Part shown: piece by piece, positions 55,315 to 63,921 of the stretch
How positions within the stretch are numbered: the first letter of the stretch is position 1
Layout of the letters: each line of letters opens with the position of its first letter
NCBI GenBank assembly: GCA_016722075.1
Contig: JADKGW010000001.1
Coordinates: forward strand, 682,001-746,000
Direction: 5' to 3'
Source of the DNA: Candidatus Kouleothrix ribensis
GTDB lineage: Bacteria; Chloroflexota; Chloroflexia; Chloroflexales; Roseiflexaceae
DNA length: 64,000 bases
Notes under the pieces: generated by a model
Seen by the model: only the letters and a program-made list of their open reading frames with translations
Database searches by the model: none
What the model was told of the DNA's origin: nothing
Made by a program: the position numbers and the translations under genes

Positions 55315-55470
55315 CGTTGCAGCAAGAGGGATTGACACCACGCTTCTCCGGGCAAACAAGCAGGATAGGATGGGGCAATTCAATCACCGTGCATCAAACT
55401 CGAGCGAGACGATGTGATTTGTAAACCGAGCAGGTTATTCTGGTACGCCAAAGCCAACCAGCTTGTTTAC

Positions 55471-55489
55471 GAATCTGATAGGGATGCTA
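55471..55489 (-). repeat. Remnant resembling an IS-B end
   Basis: CTGATAGGGATGCTAT on the plus strand matches the right terminus of IS-B (CAGATAGGGATGCTA) at about 15 of 18 positions, without the element. Either a decayed insertion or coincidence. Confidence 0.4.
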
Positions 55490-55512
55490 TCAGCCGGACG
55501 TTGATGGCTGCC

Positions 55513-55637
55513 ACCCAACGCGCTGCGCATCAGCCGCGCCGTATAGGTAGATCGGGAATGCGGTTTTGCTGATACAGCTGCCAAAATCGGAACGATCGCG
55601 TCGCCGGAACGGCGTCGGCTGGATGCGCTGGTTGGGC
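55513..55637 (-). other. attC site 57
   Basis: Cores ACCCAAC (55513) and GTTGGGC (55631). It closes N unit 20. Confidence 0.92.
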
Positions 55638-55995
55638 GGCACCACGCCGGAGGGCCGCGCTAACCTGCCAGATCTGATGGCGCCTGAGGGCGGTGCCTGG
55701 GATGGCGTCCGCATGCGTTCCTTCCTGGCGCTGGTGGACGCGACGACGGTCGGATGCGCGGCCCGCGACACCGTCCGAGGGCGTTGCACGCGATTCCGTT
55801 CCCACCACGATGGCGGCCGGATGCGTGCCCGGTGATGGCGTTCGCGGGCGTTCCCGGCGATGACCTGTCCAGGCACGGGATGCGTTGCCCGTGATGGCGC
55901 TCGGATGCGGCATTCGCACGCGTTGGCGGTCAGGCCGCAGCAATCACGGGGTTGAATCATACGCTGATCGTTCATCGCATGGGTTGCTCGTGCCC
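55638..55995 (-). repeat. N unit 20
   Basis: 358 bp. Closely similar to N unit 17 (shared GTGATGGC...GGCGGTGCC and GCATGCGTTCCTTCC parts). Confidence 0.85.
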
Positions 55996-56096
55996 GCCCA
56001 ACGGATTGCGCATCAGCCGCCGCGAGCGCGGCACGCGATTGGTGAAATCGTTGCAATCTCGCGCGCGAAGCGGTCGGCTGGATGCGCGTGTTGGGT
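55996..56096 (-). other. attC site 58 (short form)
   Basis: Cores GCCCAAC (55996) and GTTGGGT (56090). It is the duplicate of attC site 28. Confidence 0.92.
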
Positions 56097-56162
56097 GGCT
56101 ACTTTGAGGCGACATTTCGCCGGAGTTCTTCTGAGAGTGTTTGTTGCGATGAGTTTCGATTG

Positions 56163-56618
56163 TCAGTCAAACGTCTTTCGCTCAACTCGTTGTACCGTGT
56201 TCATCTCTTCTGCCCAAACCCATCCATCGAGACCATAACTGGCAGAAATTAAAAATGCTTGTATGTGTTTTGCTTCCAAGGTCGCAAAGAGGTCATCCAA
56301 TGTGGTGTATGGACAAGGCCAGCCATAATTTGTCAGACGCTCGAACAGTTCTGGGACAAGCTCATAGGTGCTTTTGAGATCTGATTGTTCGATGTCAAAA
56401 AGAATGCTGTTTGGCAACTCGTTTTCAAAATAATGTGCGACTACGCCGGTAAACACAACATCGGTATACTCAATCGAAGGGCTGTCTAGGAATTCGGTAT
56501 AAAACGTGATCGTGTATGAACGGCTTTGATCTTGATCGTTCATCACCGCATACCCGTACAAGATATTGTCGTGAATGGATATTTGCAAGGTGCGCTGGTT
56601 CCTTTTCACGAGAGGCAT
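56163..56618 (-). CDS. Unknown cassette protein, duplicated (copy 2)
   Basis: The nucleotide sequence is identical to 30662-31117, including the attC and the 3' flank, and the whole cassette is copied. See that entry for the protein. The identity ends at the cores on both sides: the sequences before GCCCAAC (55996) and after ACCCAAC (56680) differ completely from those at 30495 and 31179. Confidence 0.75.
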   Translation of the reverse strand: MPLVKRNQRTLQISIHDNILYGYAVMNDQDQSRSYTITFYTEFLDSPSIEYTDVVFTGVVAHYFENELPNSILFDIEQSDLKSTYELVPELFERLTNYGWPCPYTTLDDLFATLEAKHIQAFLISASYGLDGWVWAEEMNTVQRVERKTFD

Positions 56619-56679
56619 CTTCTTGCCAAGTCTACCAAACGTGGAGCATCGCGTCAGCAAAAGGTGGTGATGGGTAGCC

Positions 56680-56782
56680 ACCCAACGGGTTGGCATTCAG
56701 CTGCCGCGAGCGCGCCGGAACCGGCTTTCAAAAACCGAACGATCGCGCGCGCGCAGCGGTCGGCTGCAATGCCGGGTTGGGC
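56680..56782 (-). other. attC site 59 (GGCATT / AATGCC variant)
   Basis: Cores ACCCAAC (56680) and GTTGGGC (56776), 103 bp. It serves the LamG-like gene. Confidence 0.9.
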
Positions 56783-56844
56783 CACCGGCTCGCTAAATGT
56801 TGTTCTATCGACGGTTTCGAAGTCTCGTTCTACGCCAGCGTGTC

Positions 56845-57474
56845 TCAAACTGCGGTTTTCACGACGACACGGGAGAAATGCGCTTCCGTTCCTGATCCAA
56901 TCCAGAGCGCGATCTGCCCCCGCGTTTCGCTAAGCTTGAGGTCGTTCACCACTAAGCAAGGCTGCTCTGCACCATGGACATACAGGTGTGCCTGACGAGC
57001 GAAGACCACAATCTTGATTGGCGTCCAGGCACCTGGCACCAGATCGGTGTAGGATTCATACCTACCGGGAGCATCTTGGCGTAGTCGGTACCAGGGAAAG
57101 GCTGGGTGTGAAATATATTGGGTGGAGTGATTGCGGCGCAGTTGATCGTCGGCGCGTGCGTTGGTCGGCCGGAGGAAGAAACATTCGAAGCGCGAGCCGT
57201 GCGGCTGTACGCGAAAGGCTAAGCCGACGAAGCCGCGCATATCCTGTGGAGCATCTGTACGCGTGGTACCGGCGATTTCAGCTTCGATCACACCATCAGT
57301 GAAGTCCGAATCGGACAGGATAGCAATGGTTGGGTCATTGGCGGTCGGCTCGCCATGCTCGCCAAGTCGCATGGCGTGGCGACCCTGATAGGTGACCATC
57401 TCCGCTTGGACATGGCGCAACTCCAGCTCGGACAATGCGTTGAGGTGGAAGGTACGAGTGAGAGGTGTGACCAT
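56845..57474 (-). CDS. LamG/ConA-like (3-keto-disaccharide hydrolase-type fold) protein
   Basis: A 209-residue beta-rich protein. AILSDSDFTDGVIEAEIAGTTR, MRGFVGLAFRVQPHGSRFECFFLRPTN, AWTPIKIVVFARQAHLYVHG and LKLSETRGQIALWIGSGTEAHFSRV follow the strand order of a concanavalin-like jelly roll, as in DUF1080/LamG proteins, which bind or cut sugars. No signal peptide is visible, so the protein is probably cytoplasmic, which is unusual for the family. The ribosome-binding site GAGGAGCG precedes the ATG at 57474. Confidence 0.75.
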   Translation of the reverse strand: MVTPLTRTFHLNALSELELRHVQAEMVTYQGRHAMRLGEHGEPTANDPTIAILSDSDFTDGVIEAEIAGTTRTDAPQDMRGFVGLAFRVQPHGSRFECFFLRPTNARADDQLRRNHSTQYISHPAFPWYRLRQDAPGRYESYTDLVPGAWTPIKIVVFARQAHLYVHGAEQPCLVVNDLKLSETRGQIALWIGSGTEAHFSRVVVKTAV

Positions 57475-57538
57475 TATGATACGCTCCTCACGTGAACGGA
57501 GAAAAGCAGGTGTTGTGTCTGCTCGACAGCAAGAGGTG

Positions 57539-57668
57539 GCCCAACGCGCTGCGCATCAGCCGCGCCGCACCATATAGATCGCAATCGCATTATACCTGAA
57601 ACAGCTGCCAAAATCGGCGCGATCTCGGTCGCCGCACAGCGGCGTCGGGCTGCATGCGCTGGTTGGGC
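57539..57668 (-). other. attC site 60
   Basis: Cores GCCCAAC (57539) and GTTGGGC (57662). Left half nearly identical to attC site 23 (shared inner part ATATAGATCGCAATCGCA). Confidence 0.92.
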
Positions 57669-58026
57669 GGCACTACGCCGGAGGGCCGCGCTAACCTGCC
57701 AGCCATGTTGGCGCACGCGGGCGGTGCCTGGGATAGCGTCCGAGGGCGTTCCTTCCTGGCGCTGGTGGACGCGACGGCGGTCGGATGCCCTTCCCCGTGA
57801 TGGCGCCCGAGGGCGTTCCCGTGATTCCGTTCCCACCAGCACGGCCGCCGCAGGCGTTCCCCGCGATGGCGTCCGTAGGCGTTCCCGGTGCTAGCCTGTC
57901 CAGGCACAGGATGCGTTGCCCGTGATGACGCGCGCATGCCCGATTCGCACACGCTGGCGGTCGGGCCGCAGCAATTACGGGGCTGAATCATGCGCTGACC
58001 GTTCATCGCATGGGTTGCTCGTGCCC
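57669..58026 (-). repeat. N unit 21
   Basis: 358 bp from core to core, a singleton. Confidence 0.85.
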
Positions 58027-58149
58027 GCCCAACGCCACGCGCATCAGCCGCGCCCCACATAGGTCGGGAATGCGTTATCGTTGATACGGCTGCTAAAATC
58101 GGCCCGATCGTGCCGCCGGAACGGCGTCGGCTGCATCTGCATGTTCGGC
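58027..58149 (-). other. attC site 61
   Basis: Cores GCCCAAC (58027) and GTTCGGC (58143). Inverted duplicate of attC site 6. About 190 bases without a gene separate it from the stop at 58343. Confidence 0.92.
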
Positions 58150-58342
58150 CGCAGCCGTTTCGCTATATGGGTTGCGGAAATAGAAGGCTTTCAAAGTACA
58201 TATTGGCGTGTTCGTGAGACATACTGCGCGCGGGTTGGGAATGGACGTTCAGTCAGAGAGATGATTCTGCATTCCAATGCGCTCAATTGTATGCGGGAGA
58301 TTTGTTCAAACTGTCGCCGTGCGCAGTATATCAATTCAAAGG

Positions 58343-58765
58343 TTAGGATGTGCTTGTATCCTCGATCAATAGGTGCCACGCGTTCCGGTATGACTCACCG
58401 TTTTTCGTGAGTACGGCACGCGAGACGTTCTTACGTCCTTGGTACTGTTTAGTAAATTGTGCCACTTCTTCATAAGGCACGAGCCAAACACTTGGCAGTA
58501 GTGTCGGATCTTGGAAGCTACCCTCGTAGCTGACAAACGCAATAAAGTGTCGATGATTCGGAGTCATACGAATATTATCGGCTGGCCAATCATATTTACC
58601 GGCAACACCTTTGACATCAACCGTTACCGCATCGCCAGCGTGCCGGACGACGAGTATATCGACCGATTTTTTATTGCCGAGCGTAAGGGTTGCATCAACT
58701 CCAAGGCGATGGAGCACCGAAAGGATATAGAACTCAGAAGCCAAATTTGCCTCATAACCTGCCAT
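58343..58765 (-). CDS. PD-(D/E)XK nuclease-fold protein, copy 2 (complete)
   Basis: A 140-residue protein, MAGYEANLASEFYILSVLH onward, with KKSVDILVVRHAGDAVTVDVKG as the nuclease-like core (Asp, and Asp-x-Lys). It preserves the N-terminus lost by a 2-base deletion in the copy at 8306-8716, so this is the better template for start choice. AGGAGGCTGAAGCAC precedes the ATG at 58765. In this locus the gene is followed (upstream side) by the cassette of the 140-residue unknown protein; at the left end of the window these two cassettes are separated and oppositely oriented. Confidence 0.8.
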   Translation of the reverse strand: MAGYEANLASEFYILSVLHRLGVDATLTLGNKKSVDILVVRHAGDAVTVDVKGVAGKYDWPADNIRMTPNHRHFIAFVSYEGSFQDPTLLPSVWLVPYEEVAQFTKQYQGRKNVSRAVLTKNGESYRNAWHLLIEDTSTS

Positions 58766-58859
58766 AAAATGTGCTTCAGCCTCCTCTCGAGAATGGCATC
58801 CTCAGCTCAATAGGAGCCCGTCGTTATGCTTTCAGATGGTGCACGCAGTGGAGGTGCAG

Positions 58860-58988
58860 GCCGAACGCCTGGCGCATCAGCCGCGCCGCCACGATAGATC
58901 GGGACTGCGTTCCTGTTGATTCCAACGTTCAAAATTGGCCCGATCTCGTCGACGCGCAGCGGCGTCGGGCTGCATGCGCATGTTGGGC
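58860..58988 (-). other. attC site 62
   Basis: Cores GCCGAAC (58860) and GTTGGGC (58982). Duplicate of attC site 3, differing at the core and at ATGCGCATG versus ATGCGCTGG. Confidence 0.92.
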
Positions 58989-59040
58989 CGGTGGCCCAGC
59001 CAGGTCATTCATTTGCAAAGAGTCAGTATTTCCCGTTTCG

Positions 59041-59463
59041 CTATTGTGATTGTTTCGCTCTGTCTTGTATTGACGTGAGCCATTGTCCATAGCATGCGTG
59101 TTGTTCGGAAACGGTTGCCGGTTCTACATCTGGTTCACTCGTGAAAATATCTACAAGATCGATCGTGCGCGCATATTGTCCGAGCTTGAGTTTATAGGCA
59201 CGCAATCCTTGCCCCATATCACGCCCCATGCCCAAAGGATAGACACAACGGCTTGCTCCATAACAGAGCAGTTGAATCTGATTGCGCTCTAGCTGTACAC
59301 GGATCTGAGCGAGCGCCTCAAAATAATCTGTTGCTTCGGCGGAGAACGGAGTTTGATGCAGGAGAAGTGCCAAGAAACAGCGTTCACTATCCTCGTCGTA
59401 AGAAAGCTGCGCATTCTGGATAGTGCCATCAGTGAAACGGGTTGGGATAAGAATGCTTGTCAT
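59041..59463 (-). CDS. Unknown 140-residue cassette protein, copy 2
   Basis: It is the same protein as 5127-5549 with one visible change near the C-terminus (TVSEQHACYG versus TVYEQHACYG). Unlike copy 1, it keeps its own upstream sequence: AGGCGTAGCTT lies directly before the ATG. This copy is therefore the better candidate for expression. See copy 1 for the protein. Confidence 0.72.
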   Translation of the reverse strand: MTSILIPTRFTDGTIQNAQLSYDEDSERCFLALLLHQTPFSAEATDYFEALAQIRVQLERNQIQLLCYGASRCVYPLGMGRDMGQGLRAYKLKLGQYARTIDLVDIFTSEPDVEPATVSEQHACYGQWLTSIQDRAKQSQ

Positions 59464-59569
59464 AAGCTACGCCTGTCGAAAACGTCATGCAACACGTGGA
59501 TAGAGAAAGAATCGGATTGTAGAAAGCGGTAGAAAGCTGTGCCTGTGGGACAGGAATGATTGGACACCG

Positions 59570-59697
59570 GCCCAACGCCTGGCGCATCAGCCGCGCCGCA
59601 CCCAGCGATCGGGATGGCGTTTGGGATGATGATACCACAGAAAATCGGCACGATCTCGGTCGCCGGAACGGCGTCAGGCTGCATGCGCTGGTTGGGC
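59570..59697 (-). other. attC site 63
   Basis: Cores GCCCAAC (59570) and GTTGGGC (59691). It closes N unit 22. Confidence 0.92.
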
Positions 59698-60055
59698 GGC
59701 ACCACGCCGGAGGCACGTGATGACCTGCCAGCCATGGTGGCGCGCGAGGGCGCGGCCTGAGACGACCTGCGCGGGCGTTCCTCCGCAACGCGGTTGGACG
59801 CGATGACGGTTGGATGCGCGGCCTGCGACATCGTCCGAGGGCGTTCTCTGCGATTCCGTTCCCACCAGGACGGCCGTCGGATGCGTGCCCGGTGATGGCG
59901 TCCGCGGGCGGTGCCGGCGATGGCCTGTCCAGGCAGTGGATGCCTTCCCCGTGATGGCGCGCGGATGCCCGATTCGTACGGGTTGGCGGTCGGGCTGCAG
60001 CAATCACGGGGTTGAATCATACGCTGACCGTCAATCCGATGGTTCGCTTGTGCCC
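59698..60055 (-). repeat. N unit 22
   Basis: 358 bp, tandem with N unit 23. Confidence 0.85.
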
Positions 60056-60183
60056 GCCCAACGCGCTGCGCATCAGCCGCGCCGCCGACGAGATCGGGAG
60101 TGCCTTCACCGCATGATAGCACGAAAAATCGGCACGATCTCGCTCGACGCGGAGCGGCGTCGGGCTGCATGCGCTGGTTGGGC
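60056..60183 (-). other. attC site 64
   Basis: Cores GCCCAAC (60056) and GTTGGGC (60177). Confidence 0.92.
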
Positions 60184-60542
60184 GGCACCACGCCGGAGGC
60201 ACGCGCTGACCTGCCAGCCATGTTGGCGTTCGCGGGCGCGGCCTGGGATGGCGTCCGAAGGCGTTCCTCCGCAGCGCTGATGGCCGCGATGACGGTCGGA
60301 TGCGGTTCCCTGCGACGGCGCCCGAGGGCGTTCCCGGCAATGCCGTTCCCACGCGTACGGCCGCCGGATGCGTTCCCCGCGATGGCGTCCGTAGGCGTTC
60401 CCGGTGATGACCTGTCCAGGCACGGGATGCGTTCCTCGTGACGGCGGCCGGATGCCCGATTCGTACGCGTTGGCAGTCGGGCCGCAGCCATCACCGGGTT
60501 GAATCGGGCGTTGGCTTCTCCGCACAGCGGCTATTCGTGCCC
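60184..60542 (-). repeat. N unit 23
   Basis: 359 bp from core to core, the last full N unit in the window. Confidence 0.85.
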
Positions 60543-60668
60543 GCCCAACGCCTGGCGCATCAGCCGCGCCGCCGACTCGATCGGGACTGCCATCATCTCC
60601 ATGATACCACGGAAAATCGGCACGATCTCGCTCGCCGGAACGGCGTCGGCTGGATGCGCTGGTTGGGC
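60543..60668 (-). other. attC site 65
   Basis: Cores GCCCAAC (60543) and GTTGGGC (60662). It serves the membrane-protein gene. Confidence 0.92.
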
Positions 60669-60691
60669 CACTAGTGGTATTTATTTGTGTG

Positions 60692-61270
60692 TTAGAATAG
60701 CTTCCAGCCGTAATACAGCCACAAGACCATTCCCAAAGTCACTTCGCATAAGCAGATTAATAAAGGCAGAAGAAAACCAATGAACGTCCAAAGGCTTCTT
60801 GATAATTTCCTCAATTCCATTGTCTGTTGTCTGATATCAGCTATCTTTCCTATCCTTGATATTTCAGCCATAGTATGATCATCGAACTGAATATCAGCAA
60901 AGGGATCTCTTTTGACGAATAGCGATTTAATATTGATGTATCTGAAATAGTAGGCGATTTCGAGGCTTCTTGCTATATAATCAACGGCGATAAAAAGAAT
61001 AAAAAGACCACTTGACAGCATCACAAGTCCGGCTTGTGTATTTGAAAATGCAAGTCCTAGCGCGGCGAAATTTGCAGTCCCAACAAAAGTGCCTATCTGC
61101 GTGCGAAGATTCTGTAGAGATACCAGTGCTTCATGCCGCTTCTGTAACTCAATCTCGAAATATTTCTGGGCGAGGAGATCGTTAGCCACGACAGCAGGCT
61201 CTGACGGCTTCGGGCGTTCATCAAGGAGTTCTTCCAAGTAGTCAGAATTGTTGACCGATGTATTCTCCAT
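60692..61270 (-). CDS. Membrane protein with N-terminal cytosolic helix
   Basis: A 192-residue protein. Residues 1-55 are acidic and helical (NDLLAQKYFEIELQKRHEALVSLQNLRTQ, broken at 20). Membrane segments are at about 58-77 (GTFVGTANFAALGLAF), 80-100 (GLVMLSSGLFILFIAV) and 162-187 (WTFIGFLLPLLICLCEVTLGMVLW). The loop of about 60 residues (FADIQFDDHTMAEISRIGKIADIRQ) is charged. It is AT-rich. Function unknown; the arrangement recalls small effector or sensor membrane proteins such as SLATT-like types, which are used in defence cassettes, but that is a guess. Confidence 0.62.
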   Translation of the reverse strand: MENTSVNNSDYLEELLDERPKPSEPAVVANDLLAQKYFEIELQKRHEALVSLQNLRTQIGTFVGTANFAALGLAFSNTQAGLVMLSSGLFILFIAVDYIARSLEIAYYFRYINIKSLFVKRDPFADIQFDDHTMAEISRIGKIADIRQQTMELRKLSRSLWTFIGFLLPLLICLCEVTLGMVLWLYYGWKLF

Positions 61271-61453
61271 ACGCTTGGGTCTCCTGTCTCAATGTGCAGA
61301 AGGCATATAGATGCTACGGAATGCTACTGCTACCCTTATCACTTGTCAAGAGTGTCCGATAATACTATGCAATGTTACGAACATGTACGGAAACGAGAAC
61401 GATTGGTTTCAAGATAGTGAGGGCTTAGGACAAGGTTGGTGTTTGATTTAGTG

Positions 61454-61577
61454 GCCCAACGACTAGCATTCAGCCGCGCCGCGCGATAGACCGGGAATGC
61501 GTTCCCCACCATTGTACCATACAAAATCGGCCCGATTCCGCCGCCGGAACGGCGTCGGCTGCAATGCGTGGTTGGGC
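61454..61577 (-). other. attC site 66 (AGCATT / AATGCG variant)
   Basis: Cores GCCCAAC (61454) and GTTGGGC (61571). Almost identical to attC site 2. Confidence 0.9.
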
Positions 61578-61592
61578 CGCAGGGCGAATGGC

Positions 61593-61726
61593 GTAAGCGT
61601 TCAGGGGGGGTAAAAAGAGCGTCATAATGTGGTTGTTCACAGCCGAATTAGGCTTGGAATGACACTGGCGTATGAGCGATTCGGCACTACAATGCAGTAA
61701 CACGTTCGCACCCCCTGAACGGATAC
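61593..61726. repeat. 134-bp inverted-repeat element (MITE-like), copy 2
   Basis: It starts GTAAGCGTTCAGGGGG and ends CCCCCTGAACGGATAC. GCGAATGGC is repeated on both sides (61584-61592 and 61727-61735), a 9-base target duplication. Length equals copy 1 exactly, but the interior is unrelated. Confidence 0.75.
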
Positions 61727-61849
61727 GCGAATGGCTAGAGCGGTCTGTTTGCGATGAGGAAGCAGGAAAAGACCGCTGCATTGTCCGCTCATGGCGGCTG
61801 TTCCTGTCCTCTGCCCATCGCGTGTCCAGCCTATGGTGTCTTAGCGTGG

Positions 61850-62326
61850 TCACGCATTCCGCACTTGGAGCACGTATACTGGCTCGCCATCTTGTGCTTC
61901 GCCCGTTGGATGAAAGCCGACACGCGTGTATACCAATTGGGCGCGGTGGTTTTCTGGGTGAACCGTCAGCTTGATCTGCTGACAGTCCGGATTGCAAGCC
62001 GTGACCAAGGTAATCAACTGCTGGAGTGCCCGCGTACCATAGCCCTTCCCTTGGTGGATATAATCGATGAAGAAGTGATAGATCCAGTAGCATGCGCGGC
62101 TGTTCCGTGTGTAGGCGAGTTCGACGAAGCCAACCAGCGCGCGATCAGCATAGATCGCGTAGGGCTCCCAAACGAGCCCACCGGGACGAATGAAGGCTTT
62201 GGCTAACGCGATTGCGGCAATGGGAACATAGTCGGCAATAAAACGTTGCTGATCTGGATGTACCGTCAATTGAAGCGTCGCGCGCCAGTTGGCTTCTGAG
62301 ACAGTACAGAGCGAAATACTGGTCAT
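61850..62326 (-). CDS. GNAT-family N-acetyltransferase
   Basis: 158 residues from MTSISLCTVSEANWR. VGFVELAYTRN and IYHFFIDYIHQGKGYGTRALQQL give motif A with QGKGYG for acetyl-CoA. IKLTVHPENHRAQLVYTRVGFHPTG gives motif B with the Asn/Tyr residues. This is the typical size of spermine/spermidine-type or ribosomal-protein-type GNATs; substrate unknown. It starts at 62326; the extra N-terminal residues up to 62371 look like leader. The MITE-like element lies 3' of it. Confidence 0.9.
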   Translation of the reverse strand: MTSISLCTVSEANWRATLQLTVHPDQQRFIADYVPIAAIALAKAFIRPGGLVWEPYAIYADRALVGFVELAYTRNSRACYWIYHFFIDYIHQGKGYGTRALQQLITLVTACNPDCQQIKLTVHPENHRAQLVYTRVGFHPTGEAQDGEPVYVLQVRNA

Positions 62327-62450
62327 CGCTGGCTTGCTTTCTGGGAGGGATTTTCTGGCAAGAAGCACCATACAGGCACAACAAAGGCATGCGCGATCGG
62401 CATGGTGATGGCTAGGTGGTGCTTGGGCATGGTACAGCGCTAATGCTGCG

Positions 62451-62552
62451 GCCCAACGCCTTGCCCATCAGCCGCCGCGAGCGCGCTGCATAAACTGCTA
62501 AAATGCGAACGATCTCGCGCGCGAAGCGGTCGGCTGCATGGGCTTGTTCGGC
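62451..62552 (-). other. attC site 67 (GCCCAT / ATGGGC variant, short form)
   Basis: Cores GCCCAAC (62451) and GTTCGGC (62546), 102 bp. It follows the gene split by IS-B copy 4. Confidence 0.9.
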
Positions 62553-62578
62553 GGCGAATAAAGTCATTTATACCGTAC

Positions 62579-62775
62579 TTAGAAGGGTAAATCTACCTCT
62601 TCTGACGTGACAACTTTAATCTGTCCTCCAAAGCGAGTTGTGAGTACTGCGCTCAAATTATAACCTGATAACTGCCCTAGAATTGATACTCTCTGACTTG
62701 CATAACTTAAAGCTGCTTCAGACAATTCGTGGCGCAGTATTCTTTCTGCTGAGTCTAATCCCTCAATGTAAATAT
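62579..62775 (-). pseudogene. C-terminal part of an unknown gene split by IS-B
   Basis: The minus strand reads IYIEGLDSAERILRHELSEA and on to QIKVVTSEEVDLPF, stop at 62579. It has no start. Joined to 63922-64000 after removal of IS-B and one TA, the frame continues uninterrupted (RSVPIYIEGLD). The product is soluble and helical then beta-rich; family unknown. Confidence 0.7.
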
Positions 62776-63919
62776 AGCATCCCTATCTGATTTCTAAAAC
62801 GTGGTATACTGGTTCCACGATTGTACGCAACGCTTCGCCCAAGTACGGGTGTGCCACTTTGTGAGGTGCGGTATGGCTCCTATTCCTGAAGATATCACCG
62901 CCTTTCTGGCTGAACCCCATGATTCACGCGAGTATCGACGCGCACTCGCAGTAAAACTCGCGCTGCTCGGGTATTTGTATGCAGCGATTAGTGAGATGTT
63001 GGATGTCACCCTGGGTTTATTAGCCAGGCAAAGAAAGCCTATGCGCAGTATGGAGTAGATGGATTTACCTTGAAGTATCAAGGGATGCAACCCTATCTGT
63101 CGCCTGAAGAACGACAATCCGTGCTTGATTGGTTGCAAGATCAACAAGAATGGTCTGTCGCACTCCTCCAAACGCACATCGAAACAACCTATGGCATCGT
63201 GTTTCAATCGCAGCAAAGCTATTACCAACTGCTCGATGAGGCAAAAATAACGTATAAAAAAGCCCAGCACACGAATCCTCGGCATGATGCTGCGCTGGTT
63301 GCCGCAAAAAAAAAGAAATCCTTGACTTTTTGACTGCACACGCGGCGGCCATTGCGGATGGGAGCCTGGTGGTGGTGTTTGTGGATCAGTGTCATGTCCT
63401 CTGGAACGATGCGTGTGGCTATGTTTGGGGGCCACGGGGCGAACGAATCAGCATTCCAATGACGAATTTTCGCGAGCGACAAACCTACTACGGGGCCATT
63501 GAATTGTGTACAGCAGACATATGCGCAATTCCAACGGATACGGCAAATGGTGATTGGACGATGATTTTTGTCGAGTATGTGCGGGAACAATTCCCAGGGA
63601 AACGGATCGTCCTCATTTGGGATGGTGCATCCTATCATCGCGGTACAGAAATGCAAGAATACCTCGAAGGTGTCAATTACAAGCTGCCAAAAGACGAATG
63701 GAGCGTCCACTGCATCCTTTTCGCACCGAATGCGCCAGAGCAAAACCCAATGGAAGATGTTTGGTTAAAAGCCAAGCAATATGTACGAAAACACTGGCGG
63801 GAATGCATCAATTTTCAGGCAGTTCTCAACTTATTTGAGGAAGCATTGAATACGCTCTCGTTCAAATTCGAAAAGCTCCGTATGTATATGCCAAGTTTAC
63901 AACTCATTTAGGATTACTA
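62776..63919 (+). mobile_element. IS-B copy 4 (IS630 family)
   Basis: TAGCATCCC (62776) to GGATTACTA (63919) with TA on both sides. Excising it restores a reading frame in the flanking gene, confirming the borders and the 2-base target duplication. Confidence 0.93.
62873..63911 (+). pseudogene. IS-B transposase, two frameshifts
   Basis: One C is missing in CACCCTGGG near 63010 (CACCCCTGGG in copies 1 and 3), and the A tract near 63306 has 9 A against 7 in the intact copy. The catalytic half (from 63330) is otherwise identical to copy 3. Both changes are in homopolymers. Confidence 0.85.
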
Positions 63920-63921
63920 TA

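Noticed and set aside
59460..60494. Open frame of 344 codons on the minus strand
   Set aside because: It runs through N units 22-23 and their attC into a gene leader; no ribosome-binding site, and not conserved in other N unit copies.
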